Assembly (NCBI RefSeq): GCF_010093535.1
Contig: NW_022985174.1
Location: 662,303-726,302, forward strand
Source: Lindgomyces ingoldianus
Lineage: Eukaryota; Ascomycota; Dothideomycetes; Pleosporales; Lindgomycetaceae
DNA length: 64,000 bases
Direction of reading: 5' to 3'
The notes beneath the pieces were generated by a model. That model worked only from the letters and a program-made list of their open reading frames with translations, made no database searches and was not told the origin of the DNA. Made by a program: the position numbers and the translations under genes. This document shows, piece after piece, positions 46,545-60,641 of this stretch; within the stretch, counting starts at the first letter, position 1; every line of letters starts with the position of its first letter.

Positions 46545-48107
46545 TACTCTCCAACGAAATTTGTAACATGTGAACGAATTTCCAAACCCATGCAGATATG
46601 GTTAACAACACTTGTGCTGTCCCTACCCAGCATTCTTAGCCTTGCCAATGTGCTACAATTGAGTGCCGGGTATTTTTGTTTCCTTGAGCCTAATCACCTA
46701 TGCTTCCACGTCCGCGACAGCATTGTCAGGATATTTCCTGCGCTCCAACAAATAGAAGTGAACCTCAGCGAATTGAATCTAGCACCTGACCAGTCGTCGG
46801 TAAGTGGTTCAGCCGTTTTGTCATCGCTGCTATCTGACATATTGAAGGCGATGTGGAAGAGATGGCTGCTAGTGCAAGCTCCATCACAGCATGCTCGCAT
46901 GAATGTCGAACTACCTAGTCATGGCTGCCAGGCATTGACTCATTTTTCTACGCGGATGCTAGTGGTGCGATATCAGGACTCTTGTGTCCATTCAGCTCGC
47001 GCAAATGACGACGTTGTTCCACCAACAGGTCGCGCTCCGAAGGCCCGCTAGCACCAGCTATCTATACCATGCTCGTTATGCGTCATGCGCCGCTCACATC
47101 ACAATTCAGGCAGCAGAGAGGCGCTTGACGGAACGATATCCCGCCGTTTCTCCTTCCAATGACCATGATTTGAGTCGCTGCACAGTACGCCGTTTCTCAC
47201 AGCCTCCCTCAGTTATGGCCAAACTACCCTCCATGGCGGCTTCATTCTCCAATTAGATATCTCCAGCGCGTCCGCAGACGCATCATCTAGGGCTTGTGAC
47301 CCCTTGAGCCTGGCTTTGAAACGACGACGGTTCGCCTAGCTCCGGCTCGTTTGGGGTGTGCTTCGTCAGGCAATTCGTCAGTCCATGAGGCGCTCCCTGG
47401 TGGTGGCGGATTCTATACTCTCTCATGGTGAGGCTTTGATTACGCAGCTCTTTTAATCTCCATCCAGTCATCTCCATGCCTGCCAAGCTACCCAACCTTA
47501 CCCTGACATAAGGTTGTTTTGGCCAGAGGCAGAAATCCTTAGGTCAGGATTAAGCAAAGATACCAAGTAGTTAAGGAATTTGCTACTACTACTAAGAATT
47601 ATCCAGGAGTCTAATCCTGCGTATATATCTATGTTTGATTGTAGTTCAGTGAAGCTAGTAGTCAGTCAATATACACACTTTCTATACGTTAAGGCATTGT
47701 TAAGGTTAGTCCTAATAAACATTTAGTCTGTAAGGGCTTCATGCATGAAAATTGTAAAGGTTGTAATAGACACTATTACTAGTTAGATATGCATAGTTTA
47801 ATTTGCTTTCCTTAAACAGCATTAGAGATTGCAAAGAAAAGGAAAGTATTGCTAATACTAGGTCTAAAAATCTAAGCCACTAAACACCCTGTGGCCCAGA
47901 ATGGGACTAGTCAGACTTACAACTCCGCGAGCTGTTTAGGCCTAATTTCAGACCCATTTCATGCTGCTTAGGGATGAAATCAGGCAGACTCACGCTGGCT
48001 CACGTCGGCTTAGGGCGAGCTCAGGAGTGCTCAAGTTGCTTACTCATAGCTCACGTTATACCCCTGCGTAACTCATGTTTGAAAACGGAAGCAGATTTGA
48101 TAGACTG
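46545..48107. other. Island 3 edge, no supported gene
   Basis: Open frames at 46590-47051 and 46984-47256 overlap and have no recognisable domain. From about 47.5 kb the DNA turns AT-rich. At 47975-48050 there is a stretch rich in GCTCA/CTCAC words like that at 22080-22230, possibly ends of related repeats. Confidence 0.4.
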
Positions 48108-48596
48108 TAGTTTTCACCGGAGAGTATCCCGCTATCTTATGGATAAATGCTTGGCAGAGTGCATTGTCTAATAAGATAAAGGTTGCAGGCTTGCGCGCTT
48201 GCAGGCTACAAAGGAAAACAGCATGCAAGCATGCAAGCATGCAACACATTTGTATATAGTCTTAATCCTAACTATAGCTAGAAGGTTGTAATTAATGTTT
48301 AGTTTATTTTTTATAATAGACTAAAAAGCTCTACTTCTTTATAAAGAGGACTTAGCTGCCTTATATACCTTGCAACATATATACCTCTAACCCTTATTTA
48401 CCTAACTAGGTACACCCTAGCTACTTATACAGCTACAAGGGGGAAACCACAGCCTGCCTCCTAAACTCTGCTACACCTACACTCTGCTAAACAGACTGTA
48501 CACCTAATCTAGCTAAGTTCTTCCCCTCTTACACTATTAACTAAAAGGCTGTTGTACTCTAGAATTACTATTTCTCTAAAGTAAAAATTATAACAT
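48108..48596 (+). repeat. 5' LTR of the outer Gypsy element
   Basis: Same sequence family as the inverted solo LTR at 13216-13690, and similar in its second half (CAACATATATACCTCTAACC..CTGTACACC) to the LTRs at 51976 and 63228. Ends ..ATAACA at 48596. The start near 48108 is approximate, set by where homology with the 13.2-kb copy fades. Confidence 0.6.
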
Positions 48597-50851
48597 TAAT
48601 TACTACTACTTTAAAAGTATAGCCTCTTACACCTTATCCTTTAATATTAGTATAATAGGAGCTAGTGTAGCAGGCACTAGTAAGGTCTTATTTAGAAATA
48701 AAAAGAAATAAATCTAATAAATCTAACATCTCTGCTAAGAAATTAAAGCACTTAAAGCTTAGCTTTAGTAACAAGCGTAATAACCCTATGTCTAATAAAT
48801 CTATGCCCTCTATATAGAAGTTGTAGAACTTTATAACTCTGCTAAAGAAAAAGCTAGCATTAAATTAAAAAAGTTCTTACACTTAGCCCTACCTAAGCTA
48901 TTTAATAGCACTGTAAAGAATCTTAAACTATTCTTTACTTAATGCTACTTATATATATAATATAATAAAAGCGCTTTTTAAACTAATAAAGAAATAATTT
49001 TATAAATAAAACTTTATCTAGAAGGGTTTTTAGCTATCTAGTTCTAACTACACATAGATAACTAAATAAAATATAAAGTAACTAAAAAAGTTTTTTTTAT
49101 CTACACTTAAAAATTTTTTTTAAATATAAACACTTTTAAATAAGCTTTTATAACTATCTATAAGTAAGCTAACTAGAAAGAAAAAGTAGTAAATAGAATA
49201 AACACTCTCTAATAAAAAAAAGTTTAGTTTAAATATACGCAGCCTACTTCTGCAAACAGTTAGCTATTAGTAAATAAACTAACTAGTTAGCTATTAGAAG
49301 AATGTTTTATAATAGACTATTTAATAAAGTTAAAAATAAATTTATGTATTATAGTAAACTAAAGAAATTTAAAGAATATATAAAAAAGGTAATAACATAT
49401 AATAAACAGTATTATAAATGTTTTTAAAAAAAACACTCTAGCGTAACACCTTAGAAACCTAAAGCGTTCTAAAGAAAAAAGAAGGTCTAATAGTTTAATA
49501 GTAAACTAATAGACTTTAGTTATACTAAACATATATAAGGCTTAACTAAGAAAAAAAGTAAGTTTTATAAAAGTAAAAAGCTACTACTAACTAATAAATA
49601 ACAGAAATAAAAGTAAGTATACCTTAACTATAAAAAAGTAAAACATTATTATAAAAAATGCTTAGACTCTAGTAACTAAAAAAATAAAGATAAAAGACTA
49701 GCTATTAAAGTAATGCATATAGAATAGAGTCTAACAGGACCTAAAATCCTAGACAGACTAGACAAGAACCTCTACTAGCAATGCAGAGGCAATTATAAAT
49801 TTAAAAAATGCCTAATAGAATACTAGAAAGTTAAGGTTTAAAATAACTTTAATATATTTAAAGCACTAAAACAAGCAGCTATTTATAAAGAATAGTAAAG
49901 CTTTACATAAGCAATAACATATGTTATAAACATTAAAAAAGAAAAAAAATTATTTTCTTTAAAATAACTAATAATAGGAATTTTAGCTTAAGAACTAAAA
50001 TACTAATTTACTTATAAAAATTACTAAAAGTGTAGTAACACTTATAACTTATAAAACTATAATAAAATAATATATAAAGTACATATTAATAATAACACTA
50101 ACACTTATAGCATACTTAAGAAAATTACTAAAATATACTACACAGTCTTAAACACTAAGAAATAATAAAAGCTGTTCTAAAAAATTTTAAATAAAAAAAA
50201 AGCTTTAATTAGTAATGCACTTCTTTTATAACTTTAAAACCTTATAACTAGAGAGCTAACACACCCCCTCTAGCGTTAGTAGTTACATGTAAAGATCTAG
50301 AAACTTACTAATAAAAAAAATACTATATTTTTTATAAAAGCTATAAACATAATAAATTCTAATACACATATTAAAGCTACCCTTTATAAGTTATAAGAAT
50401 AAAAGAATACCTAAGATAGACATAGGTCTAACCACTACTAGTATAAAACAACCTAAAGGAATGCCCCTACGCCTAGTATCTATGTACTAATAAGTACTGC
50501 CTTAAACACTAGCTAATTAAGCATAGAGCTAGCTAGTAGCTGTACAGGATCTAAAAAAGCAAACTTGTAAACAACACGCTCCCTAGAATAGCTTTAACCT
50601 GTAAAATGCCCTAGTGTGCTTACTGCTATATAGGCACAGAACATAAGCAGGAACTATAGACTAAATGTAATAACAGAATAACCTGCACATTCTACTACTT
50701 CTAATAAAAGGCCTATTAATAGAATAACTAGATGCTGTATTACTATAAAATAAAAAACTATTACTATATAATCTTAGAATGCATAATATAAGAACATTAA
50801 AAGTATAAGCTATAATTAGATTAACTTTAAAAATATAAAAAAAAAGCTATA

Positions 50852-51831
50852 ACGTACTTTATAGGCGAGTTGCTCACACACCCAAGTCGCTTACTTTTGC
50901 TAAGACCCTACTAAACCACCCTTCCTACACTAATACATTCCCCACAACACTACTTAGACGCGCTAAAAGAACGTTAGATACAGCTTACGCTCTAGGCTTT
51001 TAAATAAGACATAAAACTCTTAAAGAAATGTGCTATAGCTATGTGNNNNNNNNNNNNNNNNNNNNNNNNNNNNNNNNNNNNNNNNNNNNNNNNNNNNNNN
51101 NNNNNNNNNNNNNNNNNNNNNNNNNNNNNNNNNNNNNNNNNNNNNNNNNNNNNNNNNNNNNNNNNNNNNNNNNNNNNNNNNNNNNNNNNNNNNNNNNNNN
51201 NNNNNNNNNNNNNNNNNNNNNNNNNNNNNNNNNNNNNNNNNNNNNNNNNNNNNNNNNNNNNNNNNNNNNNNNNNNNNNNNNNNNNNNNNNNNNNNNNNNN
51301 NNNNNNNNNNNNNNNNNNNNNNNNNNNNNNNNNNNNNNNNNNNNNNNNNNNNNNNNNNNNNNNNNNNNNNNNNNNNNNNNNNNNNNNNNNNNNNNCTTCA
51401 CAAACGTACTAGGCTAGTTTATATAAACATAGCCTAGATTACGCTTAGCGCGCAAAGAATTAGCTATATTAGCTATAAATACTATCTAAGGGGAAATTCC
51501 TTGCGCATATAGCTTAAGTATAGTCTTAATAATTACCTGCTTTTTTTTATTACCTAGCCTTTATAATTTAGCTGTAGAATTAGCTTATAAAGGTTGTCTA
51601 GTGCTATAGTTATTTATTGTTTTTTACAGGACTTTGCACATAGCTACAGCACATTTTTTTTAAAAGTTTTATGTCTTATTTAAAAGCTTAGAGCGTAAGC
51701 TGTATCTAACGTTCTTTTAGCGCGTCTAAGTAGTGTTGTGGGGAATGCATTAGTGTAGAAAGGGTGGTTTAGTAGGGTCTTGGCAAAAGTGAGCGACTCG
51801 GGTGTGTGAGCAACTCGCCCATGAAGTACGT
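50852..51831 (-). mobile_element. Fot1-like element, rearranged, with assembly gap
   Basis: Same end family as the element at 15050 (ACGTACTT.. and ..AAGTACGT), TA borders at 50850-50851 and 51832-51833. Its right part is the inverted 5' region of that element (GCGCGCTAAGCGTAATCTAGGC on the minus strand has its counterpart near 15430). Its left 190 bp is an inverted copy of its right 190 bp, so it is a fold-back derivative. 350 N at 51046-51395 hide the middle. Confidence 0.75.
51046..51395. other. Assembly gap (350 N)
   Basis: Unknown bases inside the fold-back Fot1-like copy; the inverted arms probably defeated assembly. Open frames across it are artefacts. Confidence 0.99.
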
Positions 51832-51975
51832 TAGCAGTAAAAAAGAACAATAAAATAAACTATTTAAAAACTTTATAAGAACTCTAAACTCTTATTACAG
51901 TAAAATAAGGCCTAAAAAGGAGCCTAACTACTAAAATTACACTTAGTTACCTTAGAAAAACATAGGTTAGCCTTG

Positions 51976-52567
51976 TGTTACAGTCTACGGTTGGACTAGC
52001 GTAACTCCACCAGCAGTGCTCCACAATCTAGCTGGGTTGGGACAGGGCTCGCTTACAGACCAACTGGAGGACACGGAAGCAGCACAGCTGCCTAAAATCA
52101 TAGAAGAATGCGTCATCTAATAAGAAGACAGGCCGCGAGCCTAGGGAGCCAGAGGGAGCTCATGGGAGCCCCTCTTAGTAGGCTCCCCTAAGCTCCTGCC
52201 AGCTCCCCTTAGCGCCCTAGCACATGTATATAGTTCCCACATTAAACAACCTTTAAAAGGTGTGTTTAATGTTTAGTTTATTCTTTATATAAACTAAGTA
52301 GCATTTAGCTTTTTAAAGAGCTATAATACTATTTATATATCTTACACTATATATACCTCTAACTCTGTCTAAAAGAACTGTTTAACCCTAGCCTCTTTAC
52401 TGCTGCACATAGGGCAAACTACAATCTAGTTACTCTACCCTTCTCTAATAGCCTAATAGCCTGTACGTAGGACTGTACACCCTACTAGATTAGCCCCTAC
52501 TATTTATTCTACTTCCCCTTAGGAATATTATAAGACCTAAGTGCTTTTTAAAGTAAAAATTATAACA
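51976..52567 (+). repeat. 5' LTR of the complete Gypsy element
   Basis: 592 bp, starts TGTTACAGTC, ends ATAACA. It differs from the 3' copy mostly by transitions. Confidence 0.92.
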
Positions 52568-55500
52568 TTAAACACTACTCTTTTTAAAAAGTATAGATAC
52601 TTTACAACACAACTTAGATTCTAACATAGCCTACACTACGCTATTAGGACCTATAGAAGTTCCTACCTAAAGTAAAGCTATTTTAGCAGAATAAATTAAC
52701 TTAATCTAGGACAACATTAAAGACCTCTAGTAGATTAGTAATAAAGTTAGTAAACTACTAAAACTTAAGTAAGAAATTACTAACCTCTGCTAAAAAGCAG
52801 CAGAATTATAAATACCCCTTAGACCTATAGGCCTCTAGAAAGCTACTAACTAAGCTTATTAAATACATAAACTATAAGTAAAACTAGTAAAGATCTAGAA
52901 TATCTTAACTAAAAAAGTAAGCATTATAGCTAAAAAGACTTTAAGACTAGCCTTTTTAAAGCTTTTTAAAAAATTATTAAAAGACCTTTAACTATTCTTT
53001 ATAAAATGTTATCTTTATATATAATATAACAAAGAAGCATTTTAGACTAATGCAGAAATAATATCCTAGATAGAATTACACCTAAAAGGCCCCTCTATAA
53101 TTTAGTTCTAACCTTATGCAGACAACTAGATAAACTTTAGAGTAAATAGTAAAGCACTTACTTTTAAAACTAAAAAAATATTTAGCAGCATTAAAAATTT
53201 TAAAGAAGCTTTAACAGCTATTTATAGAACTCTTAATAAAAAAAAATTATAGCTAATAAGTTAAACACTATAAAATAAGAAACTAGCCTAGTCTAGAATT
53301 ATACAGCACACTTTAAGAAACAACTAGCTATCTGTAGATAGATAGACTAAAAAGCCCTCTGCTGCATGTTTTACAATAGACTAAGTAAAGTAGTAAAAGA
53401 TAAATTTATGCACAGTAAAAAACTAACTACTTTTAAAATTTTTATTATGTAAGCAACAACTTATAACAACTGCTATAGAGAGTGTAAAAGAGAAAAAAAA
53501 TAAAAAAGAACTTCTTAAAAACTAAAGTTTATTTCTAAGAAAAAAAAGCTTTTATAATATAATAAAAAACTAATAAACCTTAGTTATGTAAAGCATATAT
53601 AAAGCCCTCTCTTTAAAAAGAGCTAAGTTCTAGGACGTAATAGGCTGCCCTTAATAAAGGAATAATAAAAGTGGCTAGAGAATAAGGCCTGCCTAAACTA
53701 TAAAAAAGTAGGATATTTCTGCTAAAACTACTTAGACTTCTAGAAGAGGGAGAATAAAAATACTACTATAATAATAAAAGCTATTACTGCTAAATACAGC
53801 CTTACAGATAAAAAAATATTAAAAAAATTAGACAATAGACTCTGCTAGTAATATAAAAAAAACTATTCTTTAAACAACTGCTCTAAAGTGTATTAGAAAG
53901 TAGTTATTTAGAATTTTACTAGCCTTAATATAGTGTTGCAGGACCTTATAATCTTTAAAAAATATAAAGAAGAGACTTAGATCTAAGAATATATTATAAA
54001 TGTTTAAAAAAAAGAAAAATAGTTTCCCTTTTAAGACTAGACCCTTAGCACTTTAGTAAAAGAGCTCTTTTAATAGTTTTAGAAATATAAATGCTAGAAG
54101 TGCAGTTTATAACATAACTACCTAAGTTACTACATAGTTTTACTTTATTAAATAAACATTAGCAACAACTACTTTATATTTAACATTATATAATAAATAG
54201 CTAGAGTTAAGTATAATATTATAGATTAAAAAAAATAGTAGTAGTTTTTTATTAAAATTAAAGACTAGAAGCTAGAAGAATTAGGTAAACCTGCTAGGTT
54301 TAAAGTCCTAAAGCTAGCACCTAGGAAGCCTAAAACACTGCTTCTAAGCCTTATAATTAGCAGAAAGGCTTTAGTAATACAACAGAGCTATAGTTAGTAC
54401 ACGCTCTATAGAAATAAAACCTATAGCACTAATAACTACTAATAAAAAAAACACCCTATTTAGATTATATAAATACAGAAATACTTATAGTAGACTTAAA
54501 AAAGTCCTTTTAATATGTTACATAGACCTAATAACTGTCTATACCCCTAGTACTAATGCACATAATAGTATTGCATTAAGCATTAGAATAATAAGCATAG
54601 AACAGGCTAGTAGCTTACATAAAAGAAGAACTATAACAGTTGCTTATAGTAAGAGACAGCCTTAGCCTGCAAAACTACAAATTGTTACACCTGTTAAACA
54701 GCTCCCCTATATAAGTAGAAGGGATAGGCAGTGTGTAAAGAATAAGACAACTATAGGTTCTACTACTTCTAGTAAAAAGCAGCAAGAAAGAAAGACTATC
54801 TAACATTACATTACCTAGTTAAAGATTATAAGTGTAAAGCAGCTAACTACTATAATTAAAAACATTAAATTTATAAAAAAAAAAGATAAGTTTAATAATA
54901 ACTTATAAAACATTAACCTTTATTTTTTTCCTAACGCAGAGGCTAAACACAACATATTAGTAGTAATTATAGTAGGATAAGGGGCAGGACACAGCCTAAT
55001 AACTACCTTTACATATAAAGGGTGGCCTAGGCTAGCCCTTGTGGACAGCAGATGTACCTTTACTGTAATAAATAGAGATTAAGTAGACAAACAAAGTATA
55101 CTATTTTATATAAAAAAAAACCTGTTTAAGGTAACCCTTACTAACACATTATTAATTAAGTATAGTAGAGAATAGATTAACCTAGAAACCTATAAAAAGG
55201 ACCTTAGAACCCCTAACATAAAAAATTAGAGGTCTATAAACATACTCTAGCTAAAAGGCAAATATAACGTAATTCTAGGCTATAACTAGCTTAGAACGCA
55301 TAACCCTGCAATTAATTAAAAAACTATAACTATAGAAACTCTTAATAACTACGCACGCATAACCTAGTTAGCATGCTATAATAATAGATGCCTAGTCTAT
55401 AAACAAGTAAAATAGAGTAGCAGTTACTACTCTAAGAAAAAAAAACTCTAGAAATTTCTTTACTAAAAGCTAAAAACTTAGGTAATAAGAATAATAAAAA

Positions 55501-56773
55501 AAGAACTTAAAAAAGTCTTTTATAAAAAAATTAAAGCTAATAAAGATGTAGAATAGATTAGTGTTATCTAAACCTAAAAAGAAGGCTACATCCTAACTAA
55601 GTATAAAGACTATAAGGATATGTTTAAGACACTAGAGGACCTAAAAGAACTACTACTACACTAGCCTTAGAATTACACTATTAACTTAATAAAGAATTAT
55701 AACTTAAAAACCTACAGGCTTTACCCTCTAACAAGAATACAGAAAAAGGCCTTGTAAAAATATGTTAATAAAATGTTAGTATAAGGCTATATCTAAGAAA
55801 GCTACAGCCTAGTAGCCTTAGCTATAGTTTTTGTAAAAAAGAAAGAAGGAAAAATCTAAGTCTATTAGGACTATAAGACTCTAAATAATAACATAATTTA
55901 AAATTAGTTTTCTCTACTAATTATATAAAATATTATAAACTAATTAAAAGAAACCTAGTACTTTATAAAGTTTAACATACAAGACAGATTTAATAAAATA
56001 AGAATAAAAAAGAAAAATAAGTAGCTTATAGTGTTTAAAACCCTATAGAGACTTTATAAACTACTAGTAATGCTGTTTAGCCTAATAAACACTCTAGTAA
56101 TGTTCTAGTAAATTATTAACATAGCTCTTAACCTATACCTTAATGTCTTTACCTTAGTATACTTAGATAACGTCCTTATCTATTTAAAGGATACCCTAGA
56201 AGACTATATATAGAAGGTATAAAAAATCTTAAAATAGCTTAGAAAGTATAGACTTTACCTACAGCTCTCTAAATGCAAATTCTATGTTACTAAAATAAAA
56301 TACTTAGGATTTATAATTAATAAAGAAGAAATAAAGATTAACCTAGCTAAAGTATAAAAAGTACTTAAATAGCCTAAACCTATAATAGTTAAAGAAGTTA
56401 AAGGATTTCTAAAACTATTAGGCTATGTTAGACAAATAATTAGAGACTACTTAAAGATTACTATACTATTAATAAATACTATAACTAAGGAATAGGCTAT
56501 AGTAAAATTTATTTAGACTTTAAAAATAAATAAAGCATTTATAACACTAAAATAAGCTATAACAGACAAACTAGTGCTAAAAATGTATAACTTATAATTA
56601 GATACTAAGATCCACACAGACGCATCTCTAGGAGCTAGCAGAGCCACGTTATATTAGAGACAGGAAGACAGAAAATAGCACCTAGTTGCGTACTATTCTG
56701 CTAAGTTTTTAGGACCTAAGGCTAACTATAGCATACCTAACAAAAAACTAAAAGCAATCTTAAATGCTATAAG

Positions 56774-57053
56774 TGTCTGTACGCAGCAGCAGCGTCGCGG
56801 CCTGGATACGAACGATCGCGCACGAGCAGGATCACGTATCAATGTCACATGATGCTCGTGCGCGAACCTCTGTGCGCGAACATCTAGATATCCCCCTTTT
56901 CCTCTGTACAGAGGAAAGACAAGAGTAATAGAACTAGAAACATGTTGCTCTTACCTTACCTACCTTGTACACTGTGCACACTATACACCACTCTTACTCT
57001 TGCTACTTAAGTGCTTATACTATAAGTAGCTAGCTGTTAGAGCCTATTTAACA
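56774..57053 (+). repeat. 5' LTR of the Copia element
   Basis: 280 bp, TGTCTGTACGCAGC .. TATTTAACA. Much less RIP-mutated (GC-richer) than the 3' copy: CGCGCACGAGCAGGATCACG here against TGCGCATAAGCAGGATCACA there. Confidence 0.92.
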
Positions 57054-57220
57054 CTAATTAGTAGTTAATTTAATTAACTATAAATTAGCAAGAGTAATAA
57101 TAAAGTACTTACACTTTATAAAGTACTTTATTTTATTACCTATCTTTTAGAAAGAGTAATAGCAGAGTACCTACGCCTTATAAGGTACTTTGTTTAGTTA
57201 CCTATCCCTTAGAATAGCAG

Positions 57221-57566
57221 ATTAATCCTTTGCATTATACAGCAAGCTCTACTACTATATAAAGTAAAGAGGAGATAGTGTAAGATGCACACTAAAGCTA
57301 CTAAAGCTGCACAACCTAGTAGCTAGACAATAGCATATTAATCCTTTGCATTATACAGCAAGCTCTGCTACTATATAAAGTAAAAAGGAGATAGTGCAAG
57401 ACGCACACTAAAGCTACTAAAGCTGCACAACCTAGCAGCTAGACAATAGCACATTAATTCTTTGCATTGTACAGCAAGCTCTGCTACTGTACAAAGTAAA
57501 GAGGAGATAGTGCAAGGCGCACACTAAAGCTATTAAAGCTGCACAACCTAGCAGCTAGATAACAGC
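57221..57566. repeat. Three tandem copies of a 116-bp unit
   Basis: Copies begin ATTAATCCTTTGCATTATAC (57221), then 57337 and 57453. Contiguous, without spacers. They lie just inside the 5' LTR of the Copia element, in its untranslated leader. Confidence 0.88.
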
Positions 57567-60151
57567 AGTACCTGCGTAATTTACTAGAAAAGTAATTAAC
57601 TATACTATTATAATAAAATTCTATTAGCAACTAACAACTCTGCGTAATAATAGAAAGAATAAAGAATAATTCCTATTATATAAATAACTTGTAAAAGACA
57701 CAAGGATATTAGAGGCAACACTACAGAATAAGACTAGCCTAGAGTACTAAAATAACAAGATTAACATATTAAAAGCTCTAATAAGCTTATAAACTTAATT
57801 ATACATAAGTTATATAATTACTAATCTACATATAATAACTTAAAAGAGCGCTACTTTTCTAAGTGCGTACATAGAGGATTTTAAAAAATAGACACTATAA
57901 AACTTCTTAGCACTTAGCTACGTGTTTAAAAAAGAGCTTATACAAGTGCTAAAAAATAAAAAAATTACACTATAGCTAGGCACTAAAGGTACCTAAGCCT
58001 AGAAGCTGTATAATATAGCATAAAAAAAAGCAATTGCACTAAAAAGGCTTTATACGCAACCTTTATTACTATATAAGGCTCTGCACAAAAGCAGACTAAA
58101 CATAATGCTGCTATTAACACTAAACATACTAGCATTACCTGCTTTTACACTTTAGCTAGCACTACACTAATTACTGTACAAACAATACATGCCACCCTAC
58201 CTAACGCCTACTCCACACCCTTAATTGTACACACTACCGCCTGCAGTAGTGTATGCACTACTAATACTACCTGCACAATCTATACTACATTACAACCTGT
58301 ATAAACTTCTACTTTAGAGAGAAACTACTAAAGAAAAACTTTTAGTAAATAAAATTATATAATTCTAAAAAGCATAAAAAAAAATAATAACTACATAGGT
58401 TAACTATATAACATTTTTATAGATAAAATAAAGATCTTTATTAATCTATGTTAATAGCTAGATATTTAGAAAACTTAGTACACAGACATCTTTCTAGATA
58501 TTTTAGAAGGTTAGGCAAATATGCACTATATGCATAACATAGGCTCTAGAAATAACTAGAAGTATTTATATAACACTTTAAGCATTATAACAAAGAATTT
58601 TACGCAAAGAGAAAAGAAGAAACTATAAAAGGTAAAGTTTTATATAAAGAGTAAGACTATTTTAGCAGAAAAGCAACTTATTAAGTTTAATAGTAAAAGA
58701 ATTAAGCTTACACATAACATAGTAGTTTTTACTTAGAAGAGACAAGTAAGCTACCTTTATATAATTAACCTAGAAAATAAAGATGCTGCATAATAATATG
58801 TTAAGTAATATGTAAAAGGGGTATACATTGCATCTATGTGTTAACTAGAGGTAGTATTTAACCTCTCTATTACTGCACAAACTATAGACCCTTTACATAA
58901 TAATATTAACACACTTAACATATAAATCTAATAGTAAATAGATAATAGTAAGCGTAGTCTTACCTTCTTACTATTACAGCTTAATTATGCAAAGCTGTTT
59001 ATCTTTACAGATAAATTATTTACTAATAATAAGAACCTTAGCTTACAGCTAGGATTCTTAATTATATTAAGTAATAAGGACTGTATAGAGCAAAGTAACT
59101 GCTTTAAAATACTAGGTAACATTATACACTAGAATTCTACTAAGTGTAAAAGAGTAACTAGGAGTGTTCTTGCTAGTAAACTATACAGAATAGTTAGAGG
59201 GTTTAATAATGCAATTACTCTTAGTACAACTCTATAGTAAATTATATAAACGCTTAAACTGCTACTAATCCTAGTAGTAATCTGCACAGATTTAAGGTCT
59301 CTATACAATTGCCTTATTAAGCTAGGCACTACTAGTAAAAAGCAACTTATAATTAACATTATGTTACTCTGCAAATTGTACAAGAAGAGGGAAATTGCTA
59401 AGATTAGGTAGATTAATAGTAAAGACAACCTAGCAGATGCATATAAAAGCATCTATAGACTAGCTAGATCCTGTGCGCAAAGATGCCCTAGACTAACTAG
59501 ACTAACAACACCTTTATATAAGGCTTATCTCTTTTATTTTTTTTTTATTATACGCACTTATTTTTCTTATTATAAGATTAAAAGAGAAGGATATGTAAAA
59601 AAGACAGTCTATTTATCTAGTATACAGAAGAAGAAAAAGCTACCACCCCTTACATATAGTAGTTACAATGCAGACCACAGCTCTGCTATACACATAAGGC
59701 GTAGGCATTAGCCTAAAAGTTAGCTAACATATAACACTTAATAAAAGAAAAGGCACTAGTAGTGCTACTATAATAATAAGTACATAGAGTTACTAGAACC
59801 TAACTACAACTCTAGACTAAAACTGCATAGAAGTACCCTTTATAACACACAACCTTTACTGCCCACAGCTGCAGATTAGTGCTAGCAGGTAAAACAATAT
59901 TAATATTATAAAACAGCAAAGCTGCTATATACTGCTTTTTAGCCTATCTATAATTAGCATTTTATATAAGAAGAAAGCAAAAGAGCTAAAAAATTTATAT
60001 ATTTATGCTAAGACACTAAATAAACTACTAATTAGTAGCAGAACTAGTTAGAAAGGTAATGCAGATGCGCCTTAGGCTACTAGACTGCACAAGGACGTTA
60101 AAGACGCCCGCACTAACAGCGCTAGAGGTAGAGGAGGAAGGCTAGAGAGAC

Positions 60152-60152
60152 A

Positions 60153-60190
<38 letters not shown>

Positions 60191-60196
60191 TGTGTA
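60152..60196. repeat. Microsatellite (TC)n(TG)n
   Basis: About 11 TC repeats followed by about 11 TG repeats, inside the 3' part of the Copia element. Confidence 0.95.
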
Positions 60197-60641
60197 GGCG
60201 GGAGTATCTGTCACTATTAGCACTGTATAAAAAGAGAAAAGAGCTAGGGAATAGTATAGTAGAGCTTAAAAAGTAAAAGATAAAGAAGAAAAAGTAAAAA
60301 AAAAGAAAAAACCTTATTATATACACTTCTCTACACACCTGCCTACACAAAGATTCTACACTATTCTAGCATAAAACCCTGCATAAAATAGTTTATACAC
60401 TACTAAATTACTTATAAGGTAAGTGTATAAAGGCTAGATAATAATAGCTTAAAACACTTTACACTATTTATAAAGCTATTTATATAGTGTAACTAGCCTA
60501 TTTTAACATATAGTATTACTAAGGCAAGTTCTAATAAATAGGGTAGAGTAAAGGCAAAACATAATTAGATAGACCTACATAGATAAAAGAGAGGTAACGC
60601 GTACAAAAGGTAACTCTTTAGATAAAAAGAAAAGTTGCTAG

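Noticed and set aside
46590..47256. Two overlapping open frames after the kinase gene
   Set aside because: Different frames overlap and neither has recognisable protein features.
51028..51417. Three long open frames
   Set aside because: They run through 350 N and have no real sequence.
57221..57566. Regularly spaced repeats as a possible CRISPR array
   Set aside because: The 116-bp units are contiguous without unique spacers, and lie in a retrotransposon of a eukaryote.
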